From Tannerella sp. (lineage in GTDB: Bacteria > Bacteroidota > Bacteroidia > Bacteroidales > Tannerellaceae): a stretch of DNA of 7,023 nt. The stretch is from assembly GCA_031275525.1 (NCBI GenBank), contig JAISOP010000020.1, positions 1 through 7,023 of the forward strand, read 5' to 3'. A program made the position numbers and the translations under genes. This document shows, piece by piece, positions 1 to 6,322 of this stretch (its first letter is position 1; every line of letters begins with the position of its first letter). The notes under the pieces were generated by a model. The model did no database searches. It was not told the origin of the DNA and saw only the letters and a program-made list of their open reading frames with translations.

Positions 1-1563
1 CCATCGCCCGAAGGGGCCAACATACGCTATTCCTCTGTGGGATTCAATGACAACTTTTTCCACTACAAGATGAATCTACAGGGAGACGTACAGTGGCAGA
101 TTGTGAGCGACCGGGGCAACGTCGAACTCCACTATTCGCCCTTCACCCCCACCGCCGACGGCGGCGTGTTTGCCGTCCTGAACGTCAGCGTATCCGGTAA
201 GGGCGAATTTGAAGACGATCGCCTCCTCCGCCTCGTGCGCAAAAAAGGAAGCGAAGCCGTGACCAAAAAAGACCTCAAATGGACCGGCTACGAAACCAAC
301 ACCATTCAAGGCGCTGCCGCCAAGATCGACGCCGACGGAAATATCGAATGGATCAGGCACATCATCCGGGTAGACGACGGAAAGATCAACGGCAACGCCG
401 CCACGACCGGTACCTACTTCGATGCCCTTGTCGCCGACCGCGACGGCAACTACTGGCTCTCCGGCCGCTACCTGAAACCCCTCACCTTCGACCTGCCGGA
501 CGGCAGCACGCGAACCCTCACCCCCCACAACGTGGAAGGCTGGAACGGAGACGCCAATTACCAGCGCGGCGATATGCTGCTCGTCAAACTCAACCCGCAG
601 GGCGAACTCCTCTGGCATCTCGAAACCGGCGGTACTGTGCTGTATGAATCCATCAACAGCCTCTGCTACCACGACGGAGCGCTCTATCTCTACGGCAATC
701 TGGCCGCCACGCCCGGAGACCCCAATTCCCATACGTCGCTCTTCGGGCAACGGCTCTATCCGACTGAAAAGACAAACGCTTTCTCCGCACGGCTCGACGT
801 GAGCAGCAGCGAACCCGCCCTGCAATGGCTGACGCTCCTACAGTCGCTCCCACAAACCAACGGCGCCGGAGGACGAATCAAAGTGACCCGCCTCCGCTAC
901 GAAAACGGAGCGCTCTTCCTCTGCGGCTCCGTCACCGGATTCGTCGAAGTGAACGGCGCCACTGTCCTGAGCAATGACTTGACTACCGGCAGCGACGCCA
1001 CCGCCCTCCGCGCATTCGTCATCCGGCAAGACCCGAAAACGGGCAGCATCGCCACCGCCCTGCTCGACCCAGCCATTGGCCTGGCGGCAGAAACGGCAAC
1101 CGTCGCCTTCAGGCAAAACCGTCTCTACGTTTTCGGATACAGCTCCGGCGTCTCCTGGCTGCACGTCTACGACGAGCAGTTCGAGCCGGTTGCCTCCCAC
1201 AACCTCTTTGCCGCGAGCGGCGCCACAGCCTGGGACGCCCTCTTCCTGGACGACCGCTTTATCACCGTCAACCGCGGTAGAAACGTCCTTGCCGTCAACG
1301 GATACATCACCGGAGCGCCCCAGGCATTGGTACGGGACGATCCCCCCGCCTTTGCCGCCTACTTCCTCGCCTACCGGCTCGACGGATTGCAGCACACGGG
1401 AATCGAAACCCTCCCGGCAACGGGAAAGAACATCGTGAAAATCGTGACCATCACCGGACAGATCGTTTACACGGGAACCGTCAACGGGGAAAAAGAAATA
1501 ACCCTCCCCAAGGGCATATACATCATTTCAGTCAATGGAAAAACAAGAAAGATTATACAATAA
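1..1563 (+). CDS. Secreted beta-propeller-like protein with T9SS type A-like C-terminal domain (5' partial)
   Basis: The frame is open from base 1, so the gene begins outside the window; 520 residues are visible. The GTG at 37 is an internal Val codon, because upstream codons align with the downstream paralogue. By that alignment about 95 N-terminal residues, including the signal peptide, are missing. The body has repeated blade-like units of the form K-x-x-x-x-G-x-x-x-W followed by a Gly/Tyr-rich strand (KMNLQGDVQW, KIDADGNIEW, KLNPQGELLW), which resembles SBBP-type beta-propeller repeats. The last ~55 residues (ITGQIVYTG, then LPKGIYIISVNGKTRKIIQ) match the T9SS type A sorting pattern: a short Ig-like fold ending in GIY...K-I. 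Inference: exported through Sec, then carried by T9SS to the surface or medium. The ligand is unknown and no catalytic motif is seen. The coding strand is C-rich, unlike pfp. No terminator follows; a palindromic element begins 12 bp after the stop. Confidence 0.85.
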   Translation, partial: PSPEGANIRYSSVGFNDNFFHYKMNLQGDVQWQIVSDRGNVELHYSPFTPTADGGVFAVLNVSVSGKGEFEDDRLLRLVRKKGSEAVTKKDLKWTGYETNTIQGAAAKIDADGNIEWIRHIIRVDDGKINGNAATTGTYFDALVADRDGNYWLSGRYLKPLTFDLPDGSTRTLTPHNVEGWNGDANYQRGDMLLVKLNPQGELLWHLETGGTVLYESINSLCYHDGALYLYGNLAATPGDPNSHTSLFGQRLYPTEKTNAFSARLDVSSSEPALQWLTLLQSLPQTNGAGGRIKVTRLRYENGALFLCGSVTGFVEVNGATVLSNDLTTGSDATALRAFVIRQDPKTGSIATALLDPAIGLAAETATVAFRQNRLYVFGYSSGVSWLHVYDEQFEPVASHNLFAASGATAWDALFLDDRFITVNRGRNVLAVNGYITGAPQALVRDDPPAFAAYFLAYRLDGLQHTGIETLPATGKNIVKIVTITGQIVYTGTVNGEKEITLPKGIYIISVNGKTRKIIQ

Positions 1564-1575
1564 CCCCTCCCTTTA

Positions 1576-1703
1576 GAGGCTGTCTCAAAAGCCTGTCATC
1601 CCGCGCCTGACGCGGGATCCCCGAAAAAGGACACTGGTTTTCAGGGGTTGCGGGTCAGGCCCACAATGACAAATACCTTCCAAAGGACTTTTGAGACAGC
1701 CCC
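1576..1703. repeat. Nested palindromic element: REP-like inverted pair inside 14 bp inverted repeats
   Basis: The outer arms GGCTGTCTCAAAAG (1578-1591) and CTTTTGAGACAGCC (1688-1701) are perfect reverse complements. Inside are two copies of a ~28 bp unit, one forward (1594-1622) and one inverted (1644-1671), separated by about 21 bp. The forward copy is itself a hairpin, ATCCCGCG/CGCGGGAT with a 5 nt loop (1598-1618). No ORF is present, so this is non-autonomous and MITE- or BIME-like. It fills most of the gap between the two paralogues and would fold strongly in a read-through transcript, so it may attenuate expression of the second gene. The same outer arms form the hairpin at 4420-4449. 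Confidence 0.8.
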
Positions 1704-1734
1704 CTGTGGGGAGAGGTCTTTAATTTATTTACGT

Positions 1735-3645
1735 ATGAAAACAAGATTATCTATCATTCTCTTTGCCCTGCTGACCCTTTCCGGTCATGGGCAAGCTCCC
1801 GCGTTTCAATGGGGAGCCGTAGTACGGTCGAGCGACCAGTCCACCACGTTAGGCACCAACATTGCCTGGAGTATCAAACAGAATGCCGGCGGGGACATGT
1901 TCCTTTTCGGAACCTTCGTTTCCAGCAATGGGACAAACAGTGAACAGAAACCGGCTGCTTTCAAGTACATCGACTACAAGCATTACGACGCGCAGGGCAA
2001 CCTCACCCTCACCCAGTCGCCCAACGGTGCGCTCACCACCACCGCCATCAGTGGTAACAACAACCTCTTTCTCTACAAGACCGATCCGCAGGGGAAGCTC
2101 CGCTGGCAGATAGTGAGCAACCGCGGAAACGTCACCACCCACTACTCGCAGGTCGTGCCGACCGTCGATGGCGGAGCCTTGCTTGCCGTCACCACCCGTT
2201 TCTCCGGCAACAACGAAATTGGAGACAACCGCCTCCTCCGCATCGTTAATGCCGACGGCAATAGCACAGCTGCCGGAAGCATCAAACGCGAATCCTTCAC
2301 CGTCAATAACGACCAGGGGGTACTCGTCAAAATCAATGCCAACGGATACGCCGAATGGACAAAGCACTTTATCCGAGTCGACGAATCCCAAATCGGAACC
2401 AACCTGGCCTCCATCGCCCTATACATCAATGACCTGGTGGCCGCAGACGACGGAAACTACTGGCTCGCCGGACGGTTCATCAAACCAATCACCCTCGACA
2501 AGCCCGACGGATCGACCGTCACCCTCACCCCCCACAACGTGGAAGGCTGGAACGGCGATTCCCAGAACACCCGCGGCGATGCCCTCCTGCTCAAACTCGA
2601 CCCCGAAGGCCGATACCTCTGGCACCTCCCGACGGGTGGAACGGTCGATTATCAGTCCATCAACAGCCTCCACCTTGCCGGAAACGCCCTCTACCACTAC
2701 GGAAACATCGCGGCAACGAACGGAGCCCCCGATTCCAACGCATCCCTGCTCGGAACCAATCTTTATCCTTCCGAAAAGATAAACGCCTGGTCTGCCCGCC
2801 TCAACATCGGCGGCGATGAACCAGTAGCCGAATGGGTAACGCTCCTCAAATCGCTTCCGCAAACCAACGGAAAAGGCGGGCGAATCAAAGTAACCCGTCT
2901 CTGCTACGACAGCAACGCTCTCTTCCTCTGCGGCTCCGTCAACGGAATCATTGCCGTCAACGGCGAAACCGTCCTTGCCAACGATGCCGCCACCGGCGAA
3001 TCGTCCAATCCCCTGATGGGATTCATCATCCGGCAAAACCCCGTCACCGGAGCCATCGTCAACGCACACCTCGACCCGGCAGCCGGCCTTGCCGCCGAAA
3101 TCGAATCCGTAGCCCTCCGGCAAAACAAACTCTTTGCCTTCGGCTACACCCTCGGCTCCTCCTGGCTTCACGTCTATAACGAACAGTTCGAGCCGCTGGC
3201 CACCCACACCCTCCTCACAGCCAACGGAGCCACCGCCTGGGATGCCCTCTTCCTGAACGACCGCTTCATCACCATCAATCGCGGACGCCAAATGCAACTC
3301 GTTAGCGGAACCATCTCCGGAGCACCGCAAGCTTTCATCGACGATGACCCGCCGGCATATTCCGCCTGTTTCCTCGCCTGGCAACTCGACGGCCTGCAAC
3401 GACCGACCGCTATCTGGCAGCCGTCAGCCGTCGGCGAACAGCCGCACATCCATGCCGGACGGTCAACCCTGTACGTCGAAGGAAAGGCCGCACTGAAAAT
3501 CCATTCCATCACGGGAACGCTCCGCTTCGCAGGACAGATAGACGGATACCGGGAAATACCCCTCCCCCCCGGAATCTACGTCGTGACCGCAAACAACCGC
3601 ACAAGCAAGATACTTGTTACCCCTAACTCCCTTCGGGAGAACTAA
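1735..3645 (+). CDS. Secreted beta-propeller-like protein with T9SS type A-like C-terminal domain
   Basis: This 636-residue protein is a tandem paralogue of the preceding gene, alignable along almost its whole length. I chose the ATG at 1735 because it opens a typical signal peptide: MKTR, a hydrophobic core (LSIILFALLTL), then SGHGQA with likely SPase I cleavage near residue 21. An in-frame TTG at 1648 would only add sequence translated from the palindromic element. There is no lipobox cysteine. Residues ~25-555 carry blade-like repeats (KTDPQGKLRW, KINANGYAEW, KLDPEGRYLW) as in SBBP-type propellers. Residues ~560-636 form a T9SS type A-like domain (IHSITGTLRF, LPPGIYVVTANNRTSKILV) with an extra tail (TPNSLREN) after the usual end. 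Inference: Sec export, then T9SS delivery; function and ligand unknown. No clear TAnnTTTG box lies just upstream, so it may be co-transcribed with the first gene through the palindrome. Confidence 0.9.
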   Translation: MKTRLSIILFALLTLSGHGQAPAFQWGAVVRSSDQSTTLGTNIAWSIKQNAGGDMFLFGTFVSSNGTNSEQKPAAFKYIDYKHYDAQGNLTLTQSPNGALTTTAISGNNNLFLYKTDPQGKLRWQIVSNRGNVTTHYSQVVPTVDGGALLAVTTRFSGNNEIGDNRLLRIVNADGNSTAAGSIKRESFTVNNDQGVLVKINANGYAEWTKHFIRVDESQIGTNLASIALYINDLVAADDGNYWLAGRFIKPITLDKPDGSTVTLTPHNVEGWNGDSQNTRGDALLLKLDPEGRYLWHLPTGGTVDYQSINSLHLAGNALYHYGNIAATNGAPDSNASLLGTNLYPSEKINAWSARLNIGGDEPVAEWVTLLKSLPQTNGKGGRIKVTRLCYDSNALFLCGSVNGIIAVNGETVLANDAATGESSNPLMGFIIRQNPVTGAIVNAHLDPAAGLAAEIESVALRQNKLFAFGYTLGSSWLHVYNEQFEPLATHTLLTANGATAWDALFLNDRFITINRGRQMQLVSGTISGAPQAFIDDDPPAYSACFLAWQLDGLQRPTAIWQPSAVGEQPHIHAGRSTLYVEGKAALKIHSITGTLRFAGQIDGYREIPLPPGIYVVTANNRTSKILVTPNSLREN

Positions 3646-3674
3646 GAGTTAACTCTGTCTTTGTGGCCTCCGCG

Positions 3675-3789
3675 CCGCAATCCCCTGATTAATGCACTTA
3701 ACAGACGGGGACTGCGGGTCAAGCCCGCAATGACGGTTGACACCTGCTGTGATTACAGGTCTGGACTGTCGTCATTGTGGGCTTGCCCC
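3675..3789. repeat. Second REP-like inverted pair plus a partial copy
   Basis: An inverted copy of the unit lies at 3707-3734 (GGGGACTGCGGGTCAAGCCC and onward to TGAC) and a forward, slightly diverged copy at 3771-3789 (GTCATTGTGGGCTTGCCCC). The fragment CCGCAATCCCC at 3675-3685 matches the tail of a forward unit. The two good copies point away from each other, opposite to the arrangement at 1594-1671, and the outer GGCTGTCTCAAAAG arms are absent. Between the copies is a small ACCTG/CAGGT inverted repeat (3742-3760). The cluster lies 3' of the second paralogue, where no classical hairpin plus T-run terminator is visible, so it may protect or end that transcript. Confidence 0.75.
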
Positions 3790-3858
3790 GAACCATATCA
3801 CAAAACTACACCGCGCGAGGTATAAGGTGCGTTCGTCCTGTATTTATGGACTTAATAC

Positions 3859-3889
3859 TTTGCTATATCATTTGTTATTATTACTTTTG
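3859..3889 (+). promoter_or_regulatory. Bacteroidota-type promoter (TTTG-N19-TACTTTTG)
   Basis: TTTG at 3859-3862 lies 19 bp before TACTTTTG at 3882-3889. This matches the Bacteroidota sigma consensus of a TTTG -33 box, 19-21 bp, then TAnnTTTG at -7. The transcript would start around 3895, giving a very short leader before the ATG at 3914. Confidence 0.7.
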
Positions 3890-3913
3890 TCCAAAATTTT
3901 AAAATAGAAAGAT

Positions 3914-4132
3914 ATGCAACAACATTGGGATCCTGGAATAAGTGAAATGGACGAGAAGGTTAAGGACGCATTAGAGCGCGTTACTCCGGAACAGCGGGAA
4001 AAATTCTTTGCGAGACAATTAGAAATACAAAAAGAAGTTAAAGCTGACCGTTCCGAAGCTAAGGGCTGCTTTATTTTTCTTACTATCGCTATTAGTGTGT
4101 TTTTTATACTTTTTTTGTTTTTTATTTTTTGA
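3914..4132 (+). CDS. Small tail-anchored membrane protein, unknown function
   Basis: I do not recognise the family. The 72-residue product has a charged helical N-terminal part (residues ~10-50, rich in Glu, Lys and Arg, e.g. ERVTPEQREKFFARQLEIQK) that may form an amphipathic or coiled-coil helix. A single strongly hydrophobic segment at residues ~52-72 (CFIFLTIAISVFFILFLFF) runs to the last residue. With Lys/Arg just before the membrane segment and no signal peptide, an N-in, C-terminally anchored topology is expected. The gene is a self-contained unit: a consensus promoter lies 24 bp upstream and a hairpin with a T-run lies 10 bp after the stop. The region before the ATG is AT-rich with only a weak AGAAAG. 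Base composition is far more AT-rich than the paralogues. Promoter plus terminator argue that it is real, but no functional motif is visible. Confidence 0.65.
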   Translation: MQQHWDPGISEMDEKVKDALERVTPEQREKFFARQLEIQKEVKADRSEAKGCFIFLTIAISVFFILFLFFIF

Positions 4133-4142
4133 AATTTGGCAG

Positions 4143-4184
4143 AAGCCTGTTACCCGGCATATAATACGGGATAACAGGCTTTTG
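4143..4184 (+). terminator. Rho-independent terminator after the small membrane protein gene
   Basis: AAGCCTGTTACCCG (4143-4156) pairs with CGGG-A-TAACAGGCTT (4167-4181) with one bulged A and a 10 nt AT-rich loop, followed on the plus strand by TTTTG. It starts 10 bp after the stop at 4132. Read on the minus strand it lies just beyond the stop of the gene remnant at 4204 but lacks a good T-run there. Confidence 0.8.
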
Positions 4185-4203
4185 ATATAGCCCATCTTTT
4201 CCC

Positions 4204-4413
4204 CTACCGCACATCATACTTTTCAAACCGCACGATCGCCAGCACAAACATCACCCCCATATACGAGAGCATCACCATCAGGTACTTGACCGTTTCGGCC
4301 AGTCGCTCCGTAATGCTGGCTGGACGTTCCGTGTACTGCGGTATTTCTTCGTAAGCAACCGGTTTTTTTGTGGTGGAATAGGTTTCCTCTGGATTGTACC
4401 AACCTGAGTTCGG
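4204..4413 (-). pseudogene. 3' remnant of a membrane-protein gene, ABC-2 permease-like C-terminus
   Basis: Read on the minus strand, codons from 4413 down to the TAG at 4204-4206 give 69 residues that look like a real protein end. A polar linker (PNSGWYNPEETYSTTKKPVA, then PQYTERPASITERLAE) leads into a hydrophobic segment (VKYLMVMLSYMGVMFVLAIV) and ends RFEKYDVR-stop. A last transmembrane helix closing in a short basic tail such as R-F-x-K-Y-D-V-R is what I associate with ABC-2/DUF3526-type permease subunits; this is from memory and tentative. No start codon or N-terminal part exists. The frame stays open a little further through the hairpin at 4420-4449 to a TAA near 4490, but that upstream part does not look coding. 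The fragment ends within 7 bp of the hairpin, suggesting the gene was cut by an insertion or deletion there. Confidence 0.5.
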
Positions 4414-4419
4414 GATAAG

Positions 4420-4449
4420 GGCTGTCTCAAAAGTCCTTTTGAGACAGCC
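4420..4449. repeat. Perfect 14 bp hairpin identical to the arms of the 1576-1703 element
   Basis: GGCTGTCTCAAAAG (4420-4433), a 2 nt loop TC, then CTTTTGAGACAGCC (4436-4449). It is not followed by a T-run, so it is a poor terminator on the plus strand. The arms are the same 14-mers that flank the nested element near 1576-1703, so this is either an empty version of that element or the core into which the REP pair inserted. It sits between the orphan gene remnant and the pfp promoter. Confidence 0.8.
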
Positions 4450-4539
4450 ACGGGATGATTTATTTGGGGCAACAAAGACGATTTGTCCGCCATTTTAGCT
4501 AAGTTAGATGTGTTTACCCTGACTTTTTCCCGGAATACC

Positions 4540-4570
4540 TTTCAAATAGGGATAAAAATGATTAAATTTG
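4540..4570 (+). promoter_or_regulatory. Probable pfp promoter (TTTC-N19-TAAATTTG)
   Basis: TAAATTTG at 4563-4570 fits the Bacteroidota TAnnTTTG -7 box. TTTC at 4540-4543, 19 bp upstream, matches three of four bases of the -33 box. Transcription would begin around 4577, about 29 nt before the ATG at 4606. This excludes the earlier in-frame ATGs at 4483 and 4558 as starts from this promoter. Confidence 0.6.
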
Positions 4571-4605
4571 CCAGCCTTAACGAACTCATAAAAACATTTA
4601 TCAAT

Positions 4606-6261
4606 ATGACTAAAAGCGCATTACAAATTGCCCGGGCAGCCTATAAGCCCAAAGTTCCGAAAACATTGGAAGGGATTGTGAAAGTACAGGAAGGAGCATC
4701 CACCCAATCGGTTTCCAACTCAAAAGAGATCAAAGAATTATTTCCAAACACGTATGGACTTCCCGTTGTCACCTTTGTAGAAGGAACTGAAAAACAGCAA
4801 TATTCGCCGGTTAATGTCGGCGTTATACTGTCCGGCGGACAGGCGCCCGGCGGACACAACGTTATTGCCGGTATTTTCGACGGCATCAAAGACATGAATC
4901 CGCAGAGCCGTTTGTTCGGATTTATTCTGGGGCCGGGCGGACTGGTCGATCATAAATATGTCGAATTAACCGGCGACGTCATCGACGAATACCGCAATAC
5001 CGGCGGTTTTGACATCATCGGTTCGGGACGCACCAAACTGGAAACGAAAGAACAGTTTGACAAAGGCCTGGAAATCCTGAAAAAACTGAACATCTCCGCC
5101 CTGGTCATTATCGGCGGCGACGACTCCAATACCAACGCTTGCATCCTGGCCGAATATTATGCCCAAATCAAAGCCGGCATACAGGTGATCGGTTGTCCGA
5201 AAACCATCGACGGCGACTTGAAAAACGATATGATTGAAACGTCTTTCGGTTTCGATACGGCCTGCAAAGTCTATTCGGAAGTCATCGGCAATATCCAGCG
5301 CGACTGTAATTCCGCCCGTAAATATTGGCACTTCATTAAGTTAATGGGACGTTCGGCTTCCCATATCGCCCTGGAATGTGCGCTTCAGGTACAGCCCAAT
5401 ATCTGCATCATCTCGGAAGAAGTGGAAGCCAAAAACCAGTCCCTGGACAACGTTGTTCAATACATCGCCGACGTTGTAGCCCAAAGAGCCGCCGACGGCA
5501 ACAATTTCGGAACGGTTTTGATTCCCGAAGGATTAATCGAATTTATTCCGGCAATGAAAAAACTGATTGCCGAACTGAATGAATATCTGGTTCAAAAGGA
5601 AGACGAATTTAAACGCATCAAGCGTTCACACCAGCGGGCGCATATCATCGACCAGTTAAGCCCTGTAAATTCAAAGATTTATGCCAGTTTGCCGGAAGCC
5701 GTCGCCCGCCAGTTGACTTTAGACCGCGACCCGCACGGAAACGTGCAGGTGTCTTTGATTGAAACGGAAAAACTGTTGGCGGAAATGGTGGGCAACCGTC
5801 TGGCGGAAATGAAGAACGAAGGCAAATTCGCAGGTAAATTCGCTTCTCAGGTTCACTTTTTCGGTTACGAAGGCCGTTGCGCCGCTCCGTCCAATTACGA
5901 CGCGGATTATTGTTACTCGTTGGGATTCACGGCGGCCGGATTGATTGGAGCCGGGAAAACCGGTTATATGTCGTCCGTTCGGAATACAACGGCTCCCGCT
6001 ACGGAATGGATTGCCGGCGGAGTGCCTATCACCATGATGATGAACATGGAGCGCCGTCACGGCGAGATGAAGCCGGTGATTCAGAAAGCGCTGGTAAAAT
6101 TAGACGGCGGCCCGTTCAAAGTGTTTGCCGCTCAAAGAGATACTTGGGCTGTAAAAACCGATTATGTTTATCCGGGGCCTATCCAGTATTTCGGACCTGC
6201 GGAAGTATGCGATCAGCCGACAAAGACTTTGCAGATAGAACAGGCGGAAAAACGGCAATAA
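4606..6261 (+). CDS. pfp: Pyrophosphate--fructose-6-phosphate 1-phosphotransferase (PPi-PFK)
   Basis: This cytosolic glycolytic enzyme reversibly phosphorylates fructose 6-phosphate to fructose 1,6-bisphosphate with pyrophosphate instead of ATP. The 551 residues fit the long (about 550) PPi-type class common in Bacteroidales. Visible motifs are: the glycine-rich phosphate loop SGGQAPGGHN (76-85); GGDDSNTNA (170-178), where the second Asp of GGDD is the residue that disfavours ATP and marks PPi use; PKTIDGDL (198-205), with the PPi-type Lys199 and catalytic Asp202; MGRSASH (247-253); PEGLIE (307-312); and FFGYEGRCAAPSNYD (418-432) in the C-terminal sugar-phosphate region. No key residue is missing. 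I chose the ATG at 4606 because MTKSALQIARAAYKPKVPK matches the known start of Bacteroides homologues and the -7 box lies at 4563-4570. The frame extends upstream to an ATG at 4483 without conservation. It is monocistronic in this window. Confidence 0.97.
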   Translation: MTKSALQIARAAYKPKVPKTLEGIVKVQEGASTQSVSNSKEIKELFPNTYGLPVVTFVEGTEKQQYSPVNVGVILSGGQAPGGHNVIAGIFDGIKDMNPQSRLFGFILGPGGLVDHKYVELTGDVIDEYRNTGGFDIIGSGRTKLETKEQFDKGLEILKKLNISALVIIGGDDSNTNACILAEYYAQIKAGIQVIGCPKTIDGDLKNDMIETSFGFDTACKVYSEVIGNIQRDCNSARKYWHFIKLMGRSASHIALECALQVQPNICIISEEVEAKNQSLDNVVQYIADVVAQRAADGNNFGTVLIPEGLIEFIPAMKKLIAELNEYLVQKEDEFKRIKRSHQRAHIIDQLSPVNSKIYASLPEAVARQLTLDRDPHGNVQVSLIETEKLLAEMVGNRLAEMKNEGKFAGKFASQVHFFGYEGRCAAPSNYDADYCYSLGFTAAGLIGAGKTGYMSSVRNTTAPATEWIAGGVPITMMMNMERRHGEMKPVIQKALVKLDGGPFKVFAAQRDTWAVKTDYVYPGPIQYFGPAEVCDQPTKTLQIEQAEKRQ

Positions 6262-6296
6262 TAAAAATACAAAAACGGTGGAAAAACGCCGGTCGC

Positions 6297-6304
6297 TATT
6301 TTTG
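6297..6304 (+). promoter_or_regulatory. Possible -7 box (TATTTTTG) downstream of pfp
   Basis: TATTTTTG matches TAnnTTTG, but no TTTG lies 19-21 bp upstream. If used, it would give a transcript of about 120 nt from around 6311 to the terminator at 6431. It may equally be chance in AT-rich DNA. Confidence 0.2.
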
Positions 6305-6322
6305 AAGGATTGAAAATTGACC

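Noticed and set aside
1576..1703. A complete insertion sequence or a CRISPR array
   Set aside because: The repeated units are palindromic pairs without regular spacers, and there is no transposase or cas gene in the window.
1648..1734. N-terminal extension of the second paralogue from the TTG at 1648
   Set aside because: It is translated from the palindromic element and would bury the signal peptide; the ATG at 1735 gives a proper export signal.
76..3512. Long open frames on the minus strand and in alternative plus frames across the two paralogues
   Set aside because: They overlap clearly coding sequence, give low-complexity Ser/Pro/Arg- or Gly/Val-rich translations, and arise from the GC- and C-rich codon use of the real genes.
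3627..3639. CTCCC/GGGAG hairpin at the end of the second paralogue, and the 12 bp palindrome AGAGTTAACTCT at 3645-3656
   Set aside because: The hairpin lies inside the coding sequence with no T-run, and the palindrome is too short and loopless to act as a terminator.
4278..4493. 71-codon minus-strand ORF with an ATG across the 4420-4449 hairpin
   Set aside because: It is in a different frame from the convincing gene remnant, its translation is unremarkable, and it reads through the palindrome.
4483..4605. N-terminal extension of pfp from the ATGs at 4483 or 4558
   Set aside because: The start at 4606 matches the known N-terminus of Bacteroides PPi-PFK, and the likely -7 box lies at 4563-4570, downstream of those codons.
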